Shown piece by piece: positions 25,341 through 33,403 of a stretch of DNA of 64,000 bases (its first letter is position 1; the number at the start of each line of letters is the position of its first letter). Under the pieces are notes generated by a model that made no database searches, was not told where the DNA came from, and worked only from the letters and a program-made list of their open reading frames with translations. Made by a program: the position numbers and the translations under genes. This stretch comes from an uncultured Oscillospiraceae bacterium (GTDB lineage Bacteria > Bacillota > Clostridia > Oscillospirales > Ruminococcaceae). The DNA lies in the NCBI GenBank assembly GCA_904384225.1, contig CAJFJV010000001.1:1-64000 (forward strand), read 5' to 3'.

Positions 25341-25943
25341 ATGAAAAAAACGGCTCTTGCTGCTTTTATCCTTGCTTTTTCCTTTGTCTTTCTTCCGGCG
25401 CTCGGTTCGTGCACCTCACCCGAAATAGAATTCGACCAAACGGATTTTATTCTGGATGCGTCCATACAAACGACATACGACGCGCAAAAGTATTATATGG
25501 ATCTCTTCGGCACTTATTTTACCAGCGCGGACTACGGCGATTTTTACTGCAACATCGACGATACGGAGGATGACTATTCTGACGATACCTACACCTGCCT
25601 TCTTGTAAAGGACGGCAAAAACACAGAGAATGTAAAGCGTTTTCTTGCGCTTGCAAACCACAGCCTTGAAAGCCGCGGCTTTGCGCCGTTTTGTACCGCA
25701 GAAGTAAAATACGCTATGAAGGAATTGGAGGATGCGTCGGCCCGTTTCGTTGAGGTTGTCGAACCGCTCTCCAGAGAATACGGCTTTCATTTCAGCACCG
25801 GAATCGTTCCCCCTGAAAATAAAGTTTATATCTGGTATGATGAAGATGCGGTTCCGGACAAATTTCTTGCCGCACTAAATCTCTTTCCGGAAGATATGCG
25901 GGTACTGAACCCCTCTGAAAATTACACGGTCACCCTTCCGTAA
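25341..25943 (+). CDS. Pro-domain-like lipoprotein, cassette copy 1
   Basis: This 200-aa predicted lipoprotein has lipobox LGSC after a 22-residue signal segment. The mature part contains MDLFGTYFTSADYGDFYC, NTENVKRFLALAN and AEVKYAMKELEDA, matching the lipoproteins at 29181-29768 and 31402-31983. All three resemble the N-terminal pro-region of the associated proteases. The partner protease here is decayed, so this copy is an orphan. The ATG at 25341 follows AAAGGGGG. Function unknown; inhibitor, immunity or folding factor for a secreted protease are possible. Confidence 0.75.
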   Translation: MKKTALAAFILAFSFVFLPALGSCTSPEIEFDQTDFILDASIQTTYDAQKYYMDLFGTYFTSADYGDFYCNIDDTEDDYSDDTYTCLLVKDGKNTENVKRFLALANHSLESRGFAPFCTAEVKYAMKELEDASARFVEVVEPLSREYGFHFSTGIVPPENKVYIWYDEDAVPDKFLAALNLFPEDMRVLNPSENYTVTLP

Positions 25944-26107
25944 GATGAAATCGGGCGAAGCGCCCCGTTTAATACCCGCTGTTTTCATGGCAGAAAGGGG
26001 AATCCGCCGGCACGGAATCGTTTCCTTCCTCTTTTTTCTGCTTTAAACAGCCGTACAAAATACATTCCCGCGTCCTATGCGCTAAAAAGCACATATGCTT
26101 ATAAACG

Positions 26108-26146
26108 AGAGAGACCGCCCCGGCACTTTGCCGAAACGGTCTCTCT
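26108..26146 (+). terminator. Terminator-like stem-loop
   Basis: AGAGAGACCG pairs with CGGTCTCTCT, followed by TTCATCTTTT. It lies between the copy-1 lipoprotein and the convergent glycosidase gene and may serve either. A smaller GGGCG/CGCCC hairpin sits at about 25953-25965. Confidence 0.55.
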
Positions 26147-26183
26147 TTCATCTTTTCCTATTTGAAACAGGGCATATTCTTTT

Positions 26184-27746
26184 TTACAGCGAACAGTTGC
26201 CGGAACGGTTTACGGAGCAAACCTTATAATAGCCCGGTTTCCCATCCGGATCGACGCATTTTTCTGCAATGGTCGATGCGATCTGGTTTTCCTTCGACGG
26301 GGCGAAATCCGGCGTTTCCCCCTTGTATACACGGTAGTACACATGGGACGGATCGGCTGAAGCATCCCACGAAACCGTGCCCGCTTCTGCGCGCACGCCG
26401 GTAACGGCAGCCGGCCTTTCCTCCGTATAATCCGTTGTCAGCATCACAATGGCGTTCCCCGGCATCTCTAAGCTGACCGTATCGTCTTTGACGTCGAGCA
26501 GCTCTTCATAATCCTGCAAATCGCCGAACTTGCTGCGCGGCACGTTGTTCGAATCGTACACATATTTGCGCAGCTTTTTCCCCGGCTTCAGGTTTTCAAG
26601 CGACAGCTGGATCTCCGTCTTTCCCGGATGGCGGTTTACAATCGCGATCGAGAACGAACCGTCGTCGTTTACCACGCCGCCGCTGCGCAGCAGGTAATCC
26701 TCTGTCTCAATGGTAAGCGGCTTGCTGTTATACTTAAAGTACTTGACAAACAGGCCGTATGCATACAGCCAGTCGCGCGGCGAGTAGTCGTCGCCGTCCC
26801 AGCGCGTCAATCCCCATTTGTTTAAGCGCGGGGCCAGCCCGTCCGGATTCGGGATATCGGTAAAGGTCCACATCGCCATTGCATAAACGCCTGCATTCAT
26901 GGCCGCCAGCGCCATTTCGGAAATTTGCAGGGCGGAATACGCCTCTTTCCCATTATAAAACGCATCACATACGTCCATCTTCACGCCGTTGATATCGCGT
27001 TTCCCTTGCTTAAAGGCCTGCGCCAGTCCGAACTCGCCTAAGATAAACCGGCGCTCATAGGGCCGCAGCATCACGACAACATCGCTGCACTGCCGTTTGA
27101 ATACCTTATAAAAGTCAAGATCCTCCGGTTCAAAATCGTTGACGTAGTGATGGCCGCCGAACACGCCGGAAATCGGCACCATCCCGTTCGCAATCGCCCA
27201 TTCGATTGTCTCCCAGCGCTCGCGCGGCGACGCGTCGGTCGCCAGCAGGCGCACCGGCAGGTAGCGCTTGCGGAATTCGTTGTACAGATGGGTGTGATAG
27301 CGTTTAAAGGTCTCCATCTCAAAGTTTAAGTCGCCCCAGTCGTCCAGGCTCAGCTCATTGGACATGCAGTAGATCTGGACGTTGGAAATCCCTTTTTCTT
27401 TAATGACATACTCAAGCCGGTCCGCCACGTCTTTTGCATACGTATTAAACTCTTCCTCCGTATGATAGCGCGGGCAGCGCCCTGTGAGATAAATGGTGGT
27501 GCCGGTCAGGCGGTGCATTTTTTCACAGTATTCCGCAAAATCGTCCATCTCCTGTTTGGTCCAGTTCGGAGCGCCGCCCCCGATCCGTGAAAAGCCAGGG
27601 GAGAGCTCGTGAAAGATCTTCCCCACCACCTCGTTGAACTGGCGGTCGCTCATTTTCCGGTACTGCCCGGCCTCGGAGTTGTGGAACCCCATCCCGCCGA
27701 AACGCGCCATAATCTCCTCCCGGCGCGCTGTCATCTTACTTGCCAT
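26184..27746 (-). CDS. Clan GH-A glycoside hydrolase with C-terminal fibronectin-like domain
   Basis: This 520-aa protein has a (beta/alpha)8 glycosidase domain. The predicted acid/base is E131 in QIYCMSNELS and the nucleophile E238 in RRFILGEFGLA, the NE/E pattern of clan GH-A (GH30-, GH39- or GH5-like). A beta-sandwich follows (about 345-455), then a fibronectin type III-like stretch (PAAVTGVRAEAGTVSWD to the end). There is no signal peptide, so it is probably cytosolic. The exact family and substrate are not clear to me. The ATG at 27746 follows GGAGG. Confidence 0.75.
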   Translation of the reverse strand: MASKMTARREEIMARFGGMGFHNSEAGQYRKMSDRQFNEVVGKIFHELSPGFSRIGGGAPNWTKQEMDDFAEYCEKMHRLTGTTIYLTGRCPRYHTEEEFNTYAKDVADRLEYVIKEKGISNVQIYCMSNELSLDDWGDLNFEMETFKRYHTHLYNEFRKRYLPVRLLATDASPRERWETIEWAIANGMVPISGVFGGHHYVNDFEPEDLDFYKVFKRQCSDVVVMLRPYERRFILGEFGLAQAFKQGKRDINGVKMDVCDAFYNGKEAYSALQISEMALAAMNAGVYAMAMWTFTDIPNPDGLAPRLNKWGLTRWDGDDYSPRDWLYAYGLFVKYFKYNSKPLTIETEDYLLRSGGVVNDDGSFSIAIVNRHPGKTEIQLSLENLKPGKKLRKYVYDSNNVPRSKFGDLQDYEELLDVKDDTVSLEMPGNAIVMLTTDYTEERPAAVTGVRAEAGTVSWDASADPSHVYYRVYKGETPDFAPSKENQIASTIAEKCVDPDGKPGYYKVCSVNRSGNCSL

Positions 27747-27809
27747 TTTGTTTTCCTCCGTCTAAGGCGCACGGTACAACACATCCCGCACAGCCGTATT
27801 TTGATTTTG

Positions 27810-27838
27810 ATTATAGCGGCGGGCCAAATGGATTGCAA
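27810..27838 (-). promoter_or_regulatory. Promoter of glycosidase gene
   Basis: TTGCAA (27833-27838) is 17 bp from TATAAT (rc 27810-27815). Confidence 0.7.
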
Positions 27839-27957
27839 GAAAAACCGCGCAGTTTTTCTTGTGGTTTTTTGACAAATATATAAAATCAATAAAGCGCATT
27901 TTGTACACCCGTATGCTTTTGTAAAACGAACGGATTGGTAAAATAAAACTGGACAAT

Positions 27958-28003
27958 ATTGTTTATTTTTTATATATACAAACGGTTATCCATCTGCTAT
28001 AAT
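27958..28003 (+). promoter_or_regulatory. Cassette promoter, copy 2
   Basis: ATTGT (27958-27962), 12 bp, TATACA (27975-27980), 17 bp, TATAAT (27998-28003). The 35-nt distance from ATTGT to the -10 box is identical in copies 1 and 3. Confidence 0.65.
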
Positions 28004-28027
28004 ATAAATGCAAAGGAGAGTGATTTT

Positions 28028-29191
28028 ATGAAAAAGATTATAGCTATTTTTCTTATTGTTTCTATGTGCTTATATCTCTCTGTTCCTGCTTCTGCCGAAA
28101 CATCATTAACCGAAGAAGAAATGATGGAAAAAAATCGTCTTTATCATTTAGTTATTGATTGGTTCGAATCAAAGTATGATGCTTCTTGTCACGGTGATTT
28201 TTATTTTGATCATAATGGTGATCTTATTTTGAACATTGTGCCTGAAAAATTTACATCTAAAATGAAAGAAGATATTTATAAGTGTAATCAAATGCTGCAA
28301 AGAAATATTCTTACAAAAAAAGGTATTCGCACAGTTGAAGTTCAATATACTCTAAAAGAACTTTATTCTTTCTATAACACTCTGCTTGATTATTATAAAA
28401 CAGAAGGATTTTATTGTATTTCAATTGATACTATTAACAATAAAATTTCAGTTGAACTTCCAAATTCTATACCTCGTATAAAAAATATTTCTACTTTTTC
28501 CAATATTCCTTCTGAAGCTGTTCATTTCTGCTATAAAGAAAGTGGAGGATTTACAATTAAAAAAGCAGCCGATAGATATCTTTGCGACAATAATATATCA
28601 ACACGCGCAACAACTGTAAATGTGCGTCCCGGTACGACGGGTGCGTCAGGAGGATCTGGTTGTACAATGTCATGGGGAATTAAATATCAAGGAAAATATT
28701 GTTATTTATATGCTGGCCATGGAGTGGAGCTAGGAAATTCTGTTTTCTACAATGGAATAAATATCGGGAAAGCCATTTATAAAAAAACCGGTGGCAGTCT
28801 CGACTGTGCGCTTATTGAACGAGCGGATTCCGCCAAATCAATCAGCAATCTTCTTCCCAACGGAGATACGCTTTCTTATGCCGCGCCTAAACGGAATTAC
28901 AAAGCCAATGATATCGTATGGATGTACGGCGCGTCGTCAGCAAGAAGAAGTGGAACCATTCAACGTATATCAGCTGGTGTGTATACAGATGAAGGATATC
29001 TGTCAGATGTTATCTTGGCCTCTTATACTGGAGCTTCCGGAGACAGCGGCGCGCCGGTTTATTACGGCAGCAGTGATGGGCGGACCCCGCTTGGAATCCA
29101 TTCGGCATATTCCAAAACAAGCCAGTATTCGGCTATCATAAAACTGCATAATATTCTTGATACGACGGGAGGCGTCCTCTATGATTTTTAA
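28028..29191 (+). CDS. Secreted trypsin-like serine protease with N-terminal pro-region, cassette copy 2
   Basis: This 387-aa protein has a signal peptide (1-23, ASA), a pro-region (about 25-150) and a chymotrypsin-fold domain (about 195-387). The catalytic triad is H231 in YLYAGHGVE, D259 in GSLDCALIE and S340 in SGDSGAPV. The pro-region shares blocks with the partner lipoprotein, such as GDFYFDHNG, LILNIV and IDTINNKISV. The first 750 bases are strikingly AT-rich compared with neighbours, which suggests transfer. The ATG at 28028 follows AAAGGAG. The stop overlaps the lipoprotein start by 11 bp, so the two are translationally coupled. Target unknown. Confidence 0.85.
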   Translation: MKKIIAIFLIVSMCLYLSVPASAETSLTEEEMMEKNRLYHLVIDWFESKYDASCHGDFYFDHNGDLILNIVPEKFTSKMKEDIYKCNQMLQRNILTKKGIRTVEVQYTLKELYSFYNTLLDYYKTEGFYCISIDTINNKISVELPNSIPRIKNISTFSNIPSEAVHFCYKESGGFTIKKAADRYLCDNNISTRATTVNVRPGTTGASGGSGCTMSWGIKYQGKYCYLYAGHGVELGNSVFYNGINIGKAIYKKTGGSLDCALIERADSAKSISNLLPNGDTLSYAAPKRNYKANDIVWMYGASSARRSGTIQRISAGVYTDEGYLSDVILASYTGASGDSGAPVYYGSSDGRTPLGIHSAYSKTSQYSAIIKLHNILDTTGGVLYDF

Positions 29192-29768
29192 AAAAGCTTG
29201 GATTCTTTTTCTTGCCCTTGTCCTCCTGCTCCCTCTTTCGGCGTGTTCACAGCCCTTGGCGGAAGAAATCACATTCGATCCGGAGGATTTTGCACTGAAC
29301 GAAGCAGGCAAAACAAGCGCCAGCGCGGCCGGGCATCAATTACTCGACCTGTTTGATTCCTATTTTACCGATGCCGATTATGGCGACGCCTATTTTGACG
29401 AAAACGGCAGAGGCCTGCATATCAATATTGTAAAGGGCTCGTCCCAGCGGGAAAACATTGCACGGTTTATTGCGCTTGCAAACGCCGAATTGGAGAAAAA
29501 CGGCTTTCCGCTGATCCAGACCCATGAAGTGGATTTTTCAAAAAAGGAGCTGGAAGAAGAGAAAAACAAATTGGAGCAAACCTTGCAGGAACAGGATATC
29601 CCCTATCACCTTTTGGCGGTAGATACACAGCAAAACCGCATCACCGTAGGATACTCCGATATCTCCGCCTCATACCGGAACAAAGTGCTGCGGCATATCG
29701 ATAAAAAATATGTTGTTTTTGAAATATGGGGCGAATTCAGCACCAGCGAAAAAGTAATCATAGAATAA
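29181..29768 (+). CDS. Pro-domain-like lipoprotein, cassette copy 2
   Basis: This 195-aa lipoprotein has lipobox LSAC. The mature domain aligns by eye with the pro-region of the protease upstream: DLFDSYF with DWFESKY, GDAYFDENG with GDFYFDHNG, LHINIV with LILNIV, HEVDFSKKEL with VEVQYTLKEL, and VDTQQNRITV with IDTINNKISV. Pro-regions of trypsin- and subtilisin-like proteases often act as folding helpers and inhibitors, so a membrane-anchored copy could inhibit or mature the protease in trans; this is inference. The ATG at 29181 follows GGGAGG and lies inside the end of the protease gene. The GC content is closer to the chromosome than that of the protease. Confidence 0.8.
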   Translation: MIFKKAWILFLALVLLLPLSACSQPLAEEITFDPEDFALNEAGKTSASAAGHQLLDLFDSYFTDADYGDAYFDENGRGLHINIVKGSSQRENIARFIALANAELEKNGFPLIQTHEVDFSKKELEEEKNKLEQTLQEQDIPYHLLAVDTQQNRITVGYSDISASYRNKVLRHIDKKYVVFEIWGEFSTSEKVIIE

Positions 29769-30001
29769 GGGGCGCGAATCGGAAAACCGCAGCAATGCCG
29801 GATACGTTCCAGACAGCACGCCGTATCTTTCTGGAACGCAGCAGGGTGTCGCGCGCCGGATAAAACCTGTCCCTCTTCTTTCCATCTGTTAAGATCAAAA
29901 CCGCGTCCTGTCTGACGTCCCCGCGCAGATCAGACGGCGAAGTCTTTTCCTCCCTCCCGCACACGCAGGACGGGACCGGAGGAAAGGGCCTGCCAAACAG
30001 G

Positions 30002-30049
30002 ACACCGGCGGCGGCCTCCGTTTGAAACGGGGCCGCCGCCGGTGTTTTC
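30002..30049 (+). terminator. Terminator after cassette copy 2
   Basis: ACACCGGCGGCGGCC pairs with GGCCGCCGCCGGTGT, followed by TTTCTTCC. The preceding gap (29769-30001) holds another hairpin, CGTTCCAGA/TCTGGAACG (29805-29838), and no convincing gene. Confidence 0.65.
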
Positions 30050-30099
30050 TTCCGTTTTTCCGTCTTCCGTCAAAAACGGTTACACAGCATATGATATTC

Positions 30100-31131
30100 C
30101 TATTCCCTTTTAAGGTCTCGCATCTCTCTTCTTCCATCGTACCAAGCGCTGGCCGCCGTATTGATAGCCGTATTCCTCTGCCAAAAAAGAGCCTGTTCCG
30201 TATTCGATGCAGTGGCGGCGCTATATCCCAGTATTTTACTGGTGTTGTCTTCGATCGCGTCTAAGTACCCCTCAATCCGTTTGCTGCTCTCCCGGATCTC
30301 ATCCGCCAGCATCCGCTGGCCGGATACGATTTCATCCAGCTGCCCGATAATATCATCCAGCTTGTTGATGATAATCCCCGTCCGCAGCTCCGATTCATAA
30401 AGATTGTATGCACCGCCCGGCCCGGTTAAACTGAAACAGCGTCCCGAAGCCAGATATTCATAAAGCGTGCTGACTGGAACAAGCCCGCGGTATTTGGGAT
30501 AAAGATACCCATAGCCGTACATTTGGTTCAACAGGCGTTTTTTCTCCTGCCGGCCTTTCTGCGCACGGTCTAAAGACTGCGACGTCTCCTGCCACATCAC
30601 GCTGCGTCCGTGGTTCTCCTCCACTGCCTCTTTATAAGCGGCCTGCTCTCCTTTCCGTTCCCGCAGGCCTGTATACAGCCGCCTTAACGCACCGATAACA
30701 GCACCGGCCGCCGCGCCGCAGACTACTCCCTGCAGCGAGGAAAACGATACAAAAAAATGAAGAATCCAACCGGCAGCCAGCCCGACGACGGCGCCGATTA
30801 ATGCCGAAAAAATACTCCATCCGATAATACGGAATACCAGCCAAATAGGCTTCCTTATCTTTGGCACCCACACCAGCTGGGATGTAAAAGAATATTGCTC
30901 TGTCAATTCTTCCTGCAATGCCGAAAGCTCATAGTCGGATAATTCCAGCTCCTTTAAAAGCCGCAGATACTCTATCATATCCTGCAGCGGCAGCGGATCT
31001 CCAAATTGCTGTCCGGCCGTCGTTTCCGCAGATAAAACTGTTTGCTGCCCCTGTGCGCCTAAAGCACAGCCGCACACACTGCAAAACTGCGAGCCGTCCG
31101 GAAGCTGTGCACCGCATTTAAAACAAACCAT
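30100..31131 (-). CDS. Zinc-ribbon membrane protein with coiled coil
   Basis: This 343-aa protein starts with a zinc ribbon (CFKCGAQLPDGSQFCSVCG). A cytoplasmic linker follows, then two adjacent membrane helices (about 105-150, rich in Gly/Ala/Ile) and a helical region. The C-terminal part contains a long amphipathic coiled coil (about 255-310, DDIIGQLDEIVSGQRML). I do not recognise a named family; such zinc-ribbon membrane proteins may be stress sensors or scaffolds. The ATG at 31131 follows GGGGAGGG. It sits alone between two inverted protease cassettes, but nothing in its sequence ties it to them. The gap up to 31401 shows no gene. Confidence 0.75.
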   Translation of the reverse strand: MVCFKCGAQLPDGSQFCSVCGCALGAQGQQTVLSAETTAGQQFGDPLPLQDMIEYLRLLKELELSDYELSALQEELTEQYSFTSQLVWVPKIRKPIWLVFRIIGWSIFSALIGAVVGLAAGWILHFFVSFSSLQGVVCGAAAGAVIGALRRLYTGLRERKGEQAAYKEAVEENHGRSVMWQETSQSLDRAQKGRQEKKRLLNQMYGYGYLYPKYRGLVPVSTLYEYLASGRCFSLTGPGGAYNLYESELRTGIIINKLDDIIGQLDEIVSGQRMLADEIRESSKRIEGYLDAIEDNTSKILGYSAATASNTEQALFWQRNTAINTAASAWYDGRREMRDLKRE

Positions 31132-31401
31132 GATATGCCCTCCCCATTTTGTCCTGCCGCAATACGGCCGCCGCGTCCCTGCGCACGCCCGGCCGCCCGC
31201 ATCAGGATGCAGCATTTTTTGTCGTAGCTGCGCGAAGAATATGGTTTGTTTTTATCATATCGCGTTTTAGAAGAAGGCGCTACCTAAATTATGCAAAAGG
31301 AGGTTTTTATCTTATAGCCTTTTTATTTCCTGTTTGTTTTCTTCTTTCCTTTCATCCGGGAAGCCGGCGGCGCCAAGCAAAGGCTGCCCCGTCTTTCCCG
31401 T

Positions 31402-31983
31402 TTACTGCGGATTCCCGCCAATGCTGGCTTCCCATCCGCCGTCCTCGAAAAAATACACGTATTTTGATTGGATATGGCGCAGCACACGCCTTTGGTATGA
31501 GGAGGATATGTCCTCGAAGCCGACGCCGATACGGTTTTTCTGCACATCCAAAAGCATGGTGTTAAACGGGATATCCGCATCCTGAAGCGCCTCGCTCAAT
31601 CGATCCATTTGCGCTTGAAGCTCCTGTTCGGAAAAATCCACTTCATGCGTCTGGATCGGCGGAAAGCCGTTTTTCTCCAATTCGGCGTCTGCAAGCGCAA
31701 TAAACCGTGCAATGTTTTCCCTCTGGGACGAGCCCTTTACAATATTGATATGCAGGCCGCCGCCGTTTTCGTCAAAATAGGCGCCTCCATAGTCTGCGTC
31801 GGTAAAATAGGAATCAAACAGGTCGAGTATTTGATGCCCGGCCGCATTGGGGTCTGCCGCATTCCTCTCCCGAAGCGTGAAATCCTCCGGGTCGAATGTG
31901 ATTTCTTCCGCCAAGGGCTGTGAACACGCCGAAAGGGGGAGCAGGAAAAGGAAAGAAACCATCAGACAAAAGAACCGTTTCAT
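31402..31983 (-). CDS. Pro-domain-like lipoprotein, cassette copy 3
   Basis: This 193-aa lipoprotein has lipobox LSAC. It is closely related to copy 2 through the first 120 residues (SQPLAEEITFDPEDF, LDLFDSYFTDADYG, INIVKGSSQRENIARFIALA) and more divergent after that. That pattern suggests recent duplication or gene conversion of the N-terminal half. The ATG at 31983 lies six bases after AGAGGTG; an in-frame GTG at 31992 is part of that Shine-Dalgarno and is unlikely to be used. It starts 50 bp after the copy-3 protease rather than overlapping it. Function unknown. Confidence 0.78.
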   Translation of the reverse strand: MKRFFCLMVSFLFLLPLSACSQPLAEEITFDPEDFTLRERNAADPNAAGHQILDLFDSYFTDADYGGAYFDENGGGLHINIVKGSSQRENIARFIALADAELEKNGFPPIQTHEVDFSEQELQAQMDRLSEALQDADIPFNTMLLDVQKNRIGVGFEDISSSYQRRVLRHIQSKYVYFFEDGGWEASIGGNPQ

Positions 31984-32033
31984 AAGATGCACCTCTTCTT
32001 TAAAAAATATTCTTAATATTTCTATTTTATTGT

Positions 32034-33190
32034 TTAAAAATCGTATAAAGATGCGCCCGTTTCATCTATTATATTATGCAATTTCACAACACAAGCTCTA
32101 TTCAAGTTTCCACTGTATGCTACATGTATCCCCAATGGTGCAGTATTGCTATAATAAACAGGAGCACCACTATCACCATGTGTTCCATAATAAGTAGCCA
32201 AAATAATATCGGATATGTAATGCCCATCATAATAAACGGTAGAAGAGCAACTCTCAATAACACCGGAACGTCTCGCTGAGCGAGCACCATACATCCAAAT
32301 TGTATCATTTGCTTTATAGTCACGTTTCGGAGAACTGTACGGCAAACGGCTTCCATTAGGTAAAAAGCTGCTTATTGTTTTATACGAATCAAACCGCTCA
32401 ACAATTGCACAATCCAATCTGCCATCTACTTTCGAATAAATTGTTTTTCCTATATTTTGACCATTATAAAATATAGAGTCTCCTACATCGGCGCCATGCC
32501 CTGCAAATAAATAACAATATTTCCCTTTATATTGAAGCCCCCAAGAAAAAGTAGAATATCCTCCTCCGTTATATCCTGCAGCCCCAGGGACTACATTAGT
32601 GTATGCTGCCAAAGGTGAAACATCCACAGACGACGCCATCGTTGACAAATCTTCTTTTCCCGATGTAAACTCACCGTTTTCCTCATATACTATTGTAATA
32701 GCATCTACAGGGATTTCTGTAGAAAACAAAGCTTTTCTAGGATGCGGAAGAGATTCAGGAAGATGTACAACAATCTGATTATTAATTGTATCAACATCAA
32801 TACTATTGAATCCTTCTATCTTGAAATAATCTACCATTTTTTTCTGAATTGCCTTCAACTCTGCTAGTGTATACTTCACTTCAACTGTGCGAATTCCACT
32901 TTTAGTCAGTGCATTTTTTGACAAAAATTCATTGCATTTTTCAAGATCGTTTTTCATCTCTAATGTAAATTTTTCTGGAACTATATTTAATACAAGATTT
33001 CCAGCATCATCAAAATAAAAATCACCATCCATCGTTTCATCATACCTTGCATCAAACCATTCAATCGCAATGTGATACAACCGACTTTTTTCCACCATGT
33101 CTTCTTCTGTCAATATACTCTCTGCATATGCGGATGAAAAAGACATTGACATAAAGATAGGGATAGGATAACAGCTAAAAATTTTTTCAT
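32034..33190 (-). pseudogene. Secreted trypsin-like protease, cassette copy 3, frameshifted in signal peptide
   Basis: From 33152 to 32034 the frame encodes 372 residues with pro-region and an intact protease domain (triad in YLFAGHGAD, GRLDCAIVE, HGDSGAPV). The proper start is the ATG at 33190, seven bases after AAGGAGG, giving MKKFLAVILSLSL. The two parts are in different frames, separated by a one-base-type shift around the short repeat ATAGGGATAGGATA (plus strand, about 33156-33170). Translation from the internal ATG at 33152 would lack a signal peptide. It may be a true pseudogene, a phase-variable gene or a sequencing error. The gene is AT-rich like copy 2. Confidence 0.8.
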
Positions 33191-33211
33191 AGCGATACCT
33201 CCTTTTTCTTT

Positions 33212-33257
33212 ATTATACCAAAGGAAAACTGTCATGTATATATTGAAATAATACAAT
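33212..33257 (-). promoter_or_regulatory. Cassette promoter, copy 3
   Basis: On the minus strand ATTGT (rc 33253-33257), 12 bp, TATACA (rc 33235-33240), 17 bp, TATAAT (rc 33212-33217), the same spacing as copies 1 and 2. Confidence 0.65.
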
Positions 33258-33340
33258 AATTGGATTGATAATATGTAGAAAGTATCCAATCCCTTCCCTT
33301 TCTTCATGCCTTTTCGCTTTCCTGTCCCGAATGGAAACGC

Positions 33341-33378
33341 ACCGGCGGCGGGCCCGTTAAACGAGGCCCGCCGCCGGT
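33341..33378. terminator. Stem-loop after valS
   Basis: ACCGGCGGCGGGCC pairs with GGCCCGCCGCCGGT. It is followed by CTTTCCTTTTC on the plus strand and GCGTTTCC on the minus strand. It resembles the hairpin at 30002-30045. Confidence 0.55.
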
Positions 33379-33403
33379 CTTTCCTTTTCAGCCTTTCCGC
33401 CCT

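Noticed and set aside
29769-30001. Small minus-strand frame downstream of cassette copy 2
   Set aside because: No ribosome binding site or recognisable protein; the stretch consists mainly of hairpins.
31149-31565. 138-codon plus-strand frame opposite the copy-3 lipoprotein
   Set aside because: It is antisense to a well-supported gene and the intergenic gap, and has no Shine-Dalgarno or family similarity.
30002-33378. Similar GC-rich hairpins at 30002-30045 and 33341-33378 as ends of a mobile element
   Set aside because: They share only an ACCGGCGGCGG core common to local terminators. No transposase, integrase or target duplication was seen.
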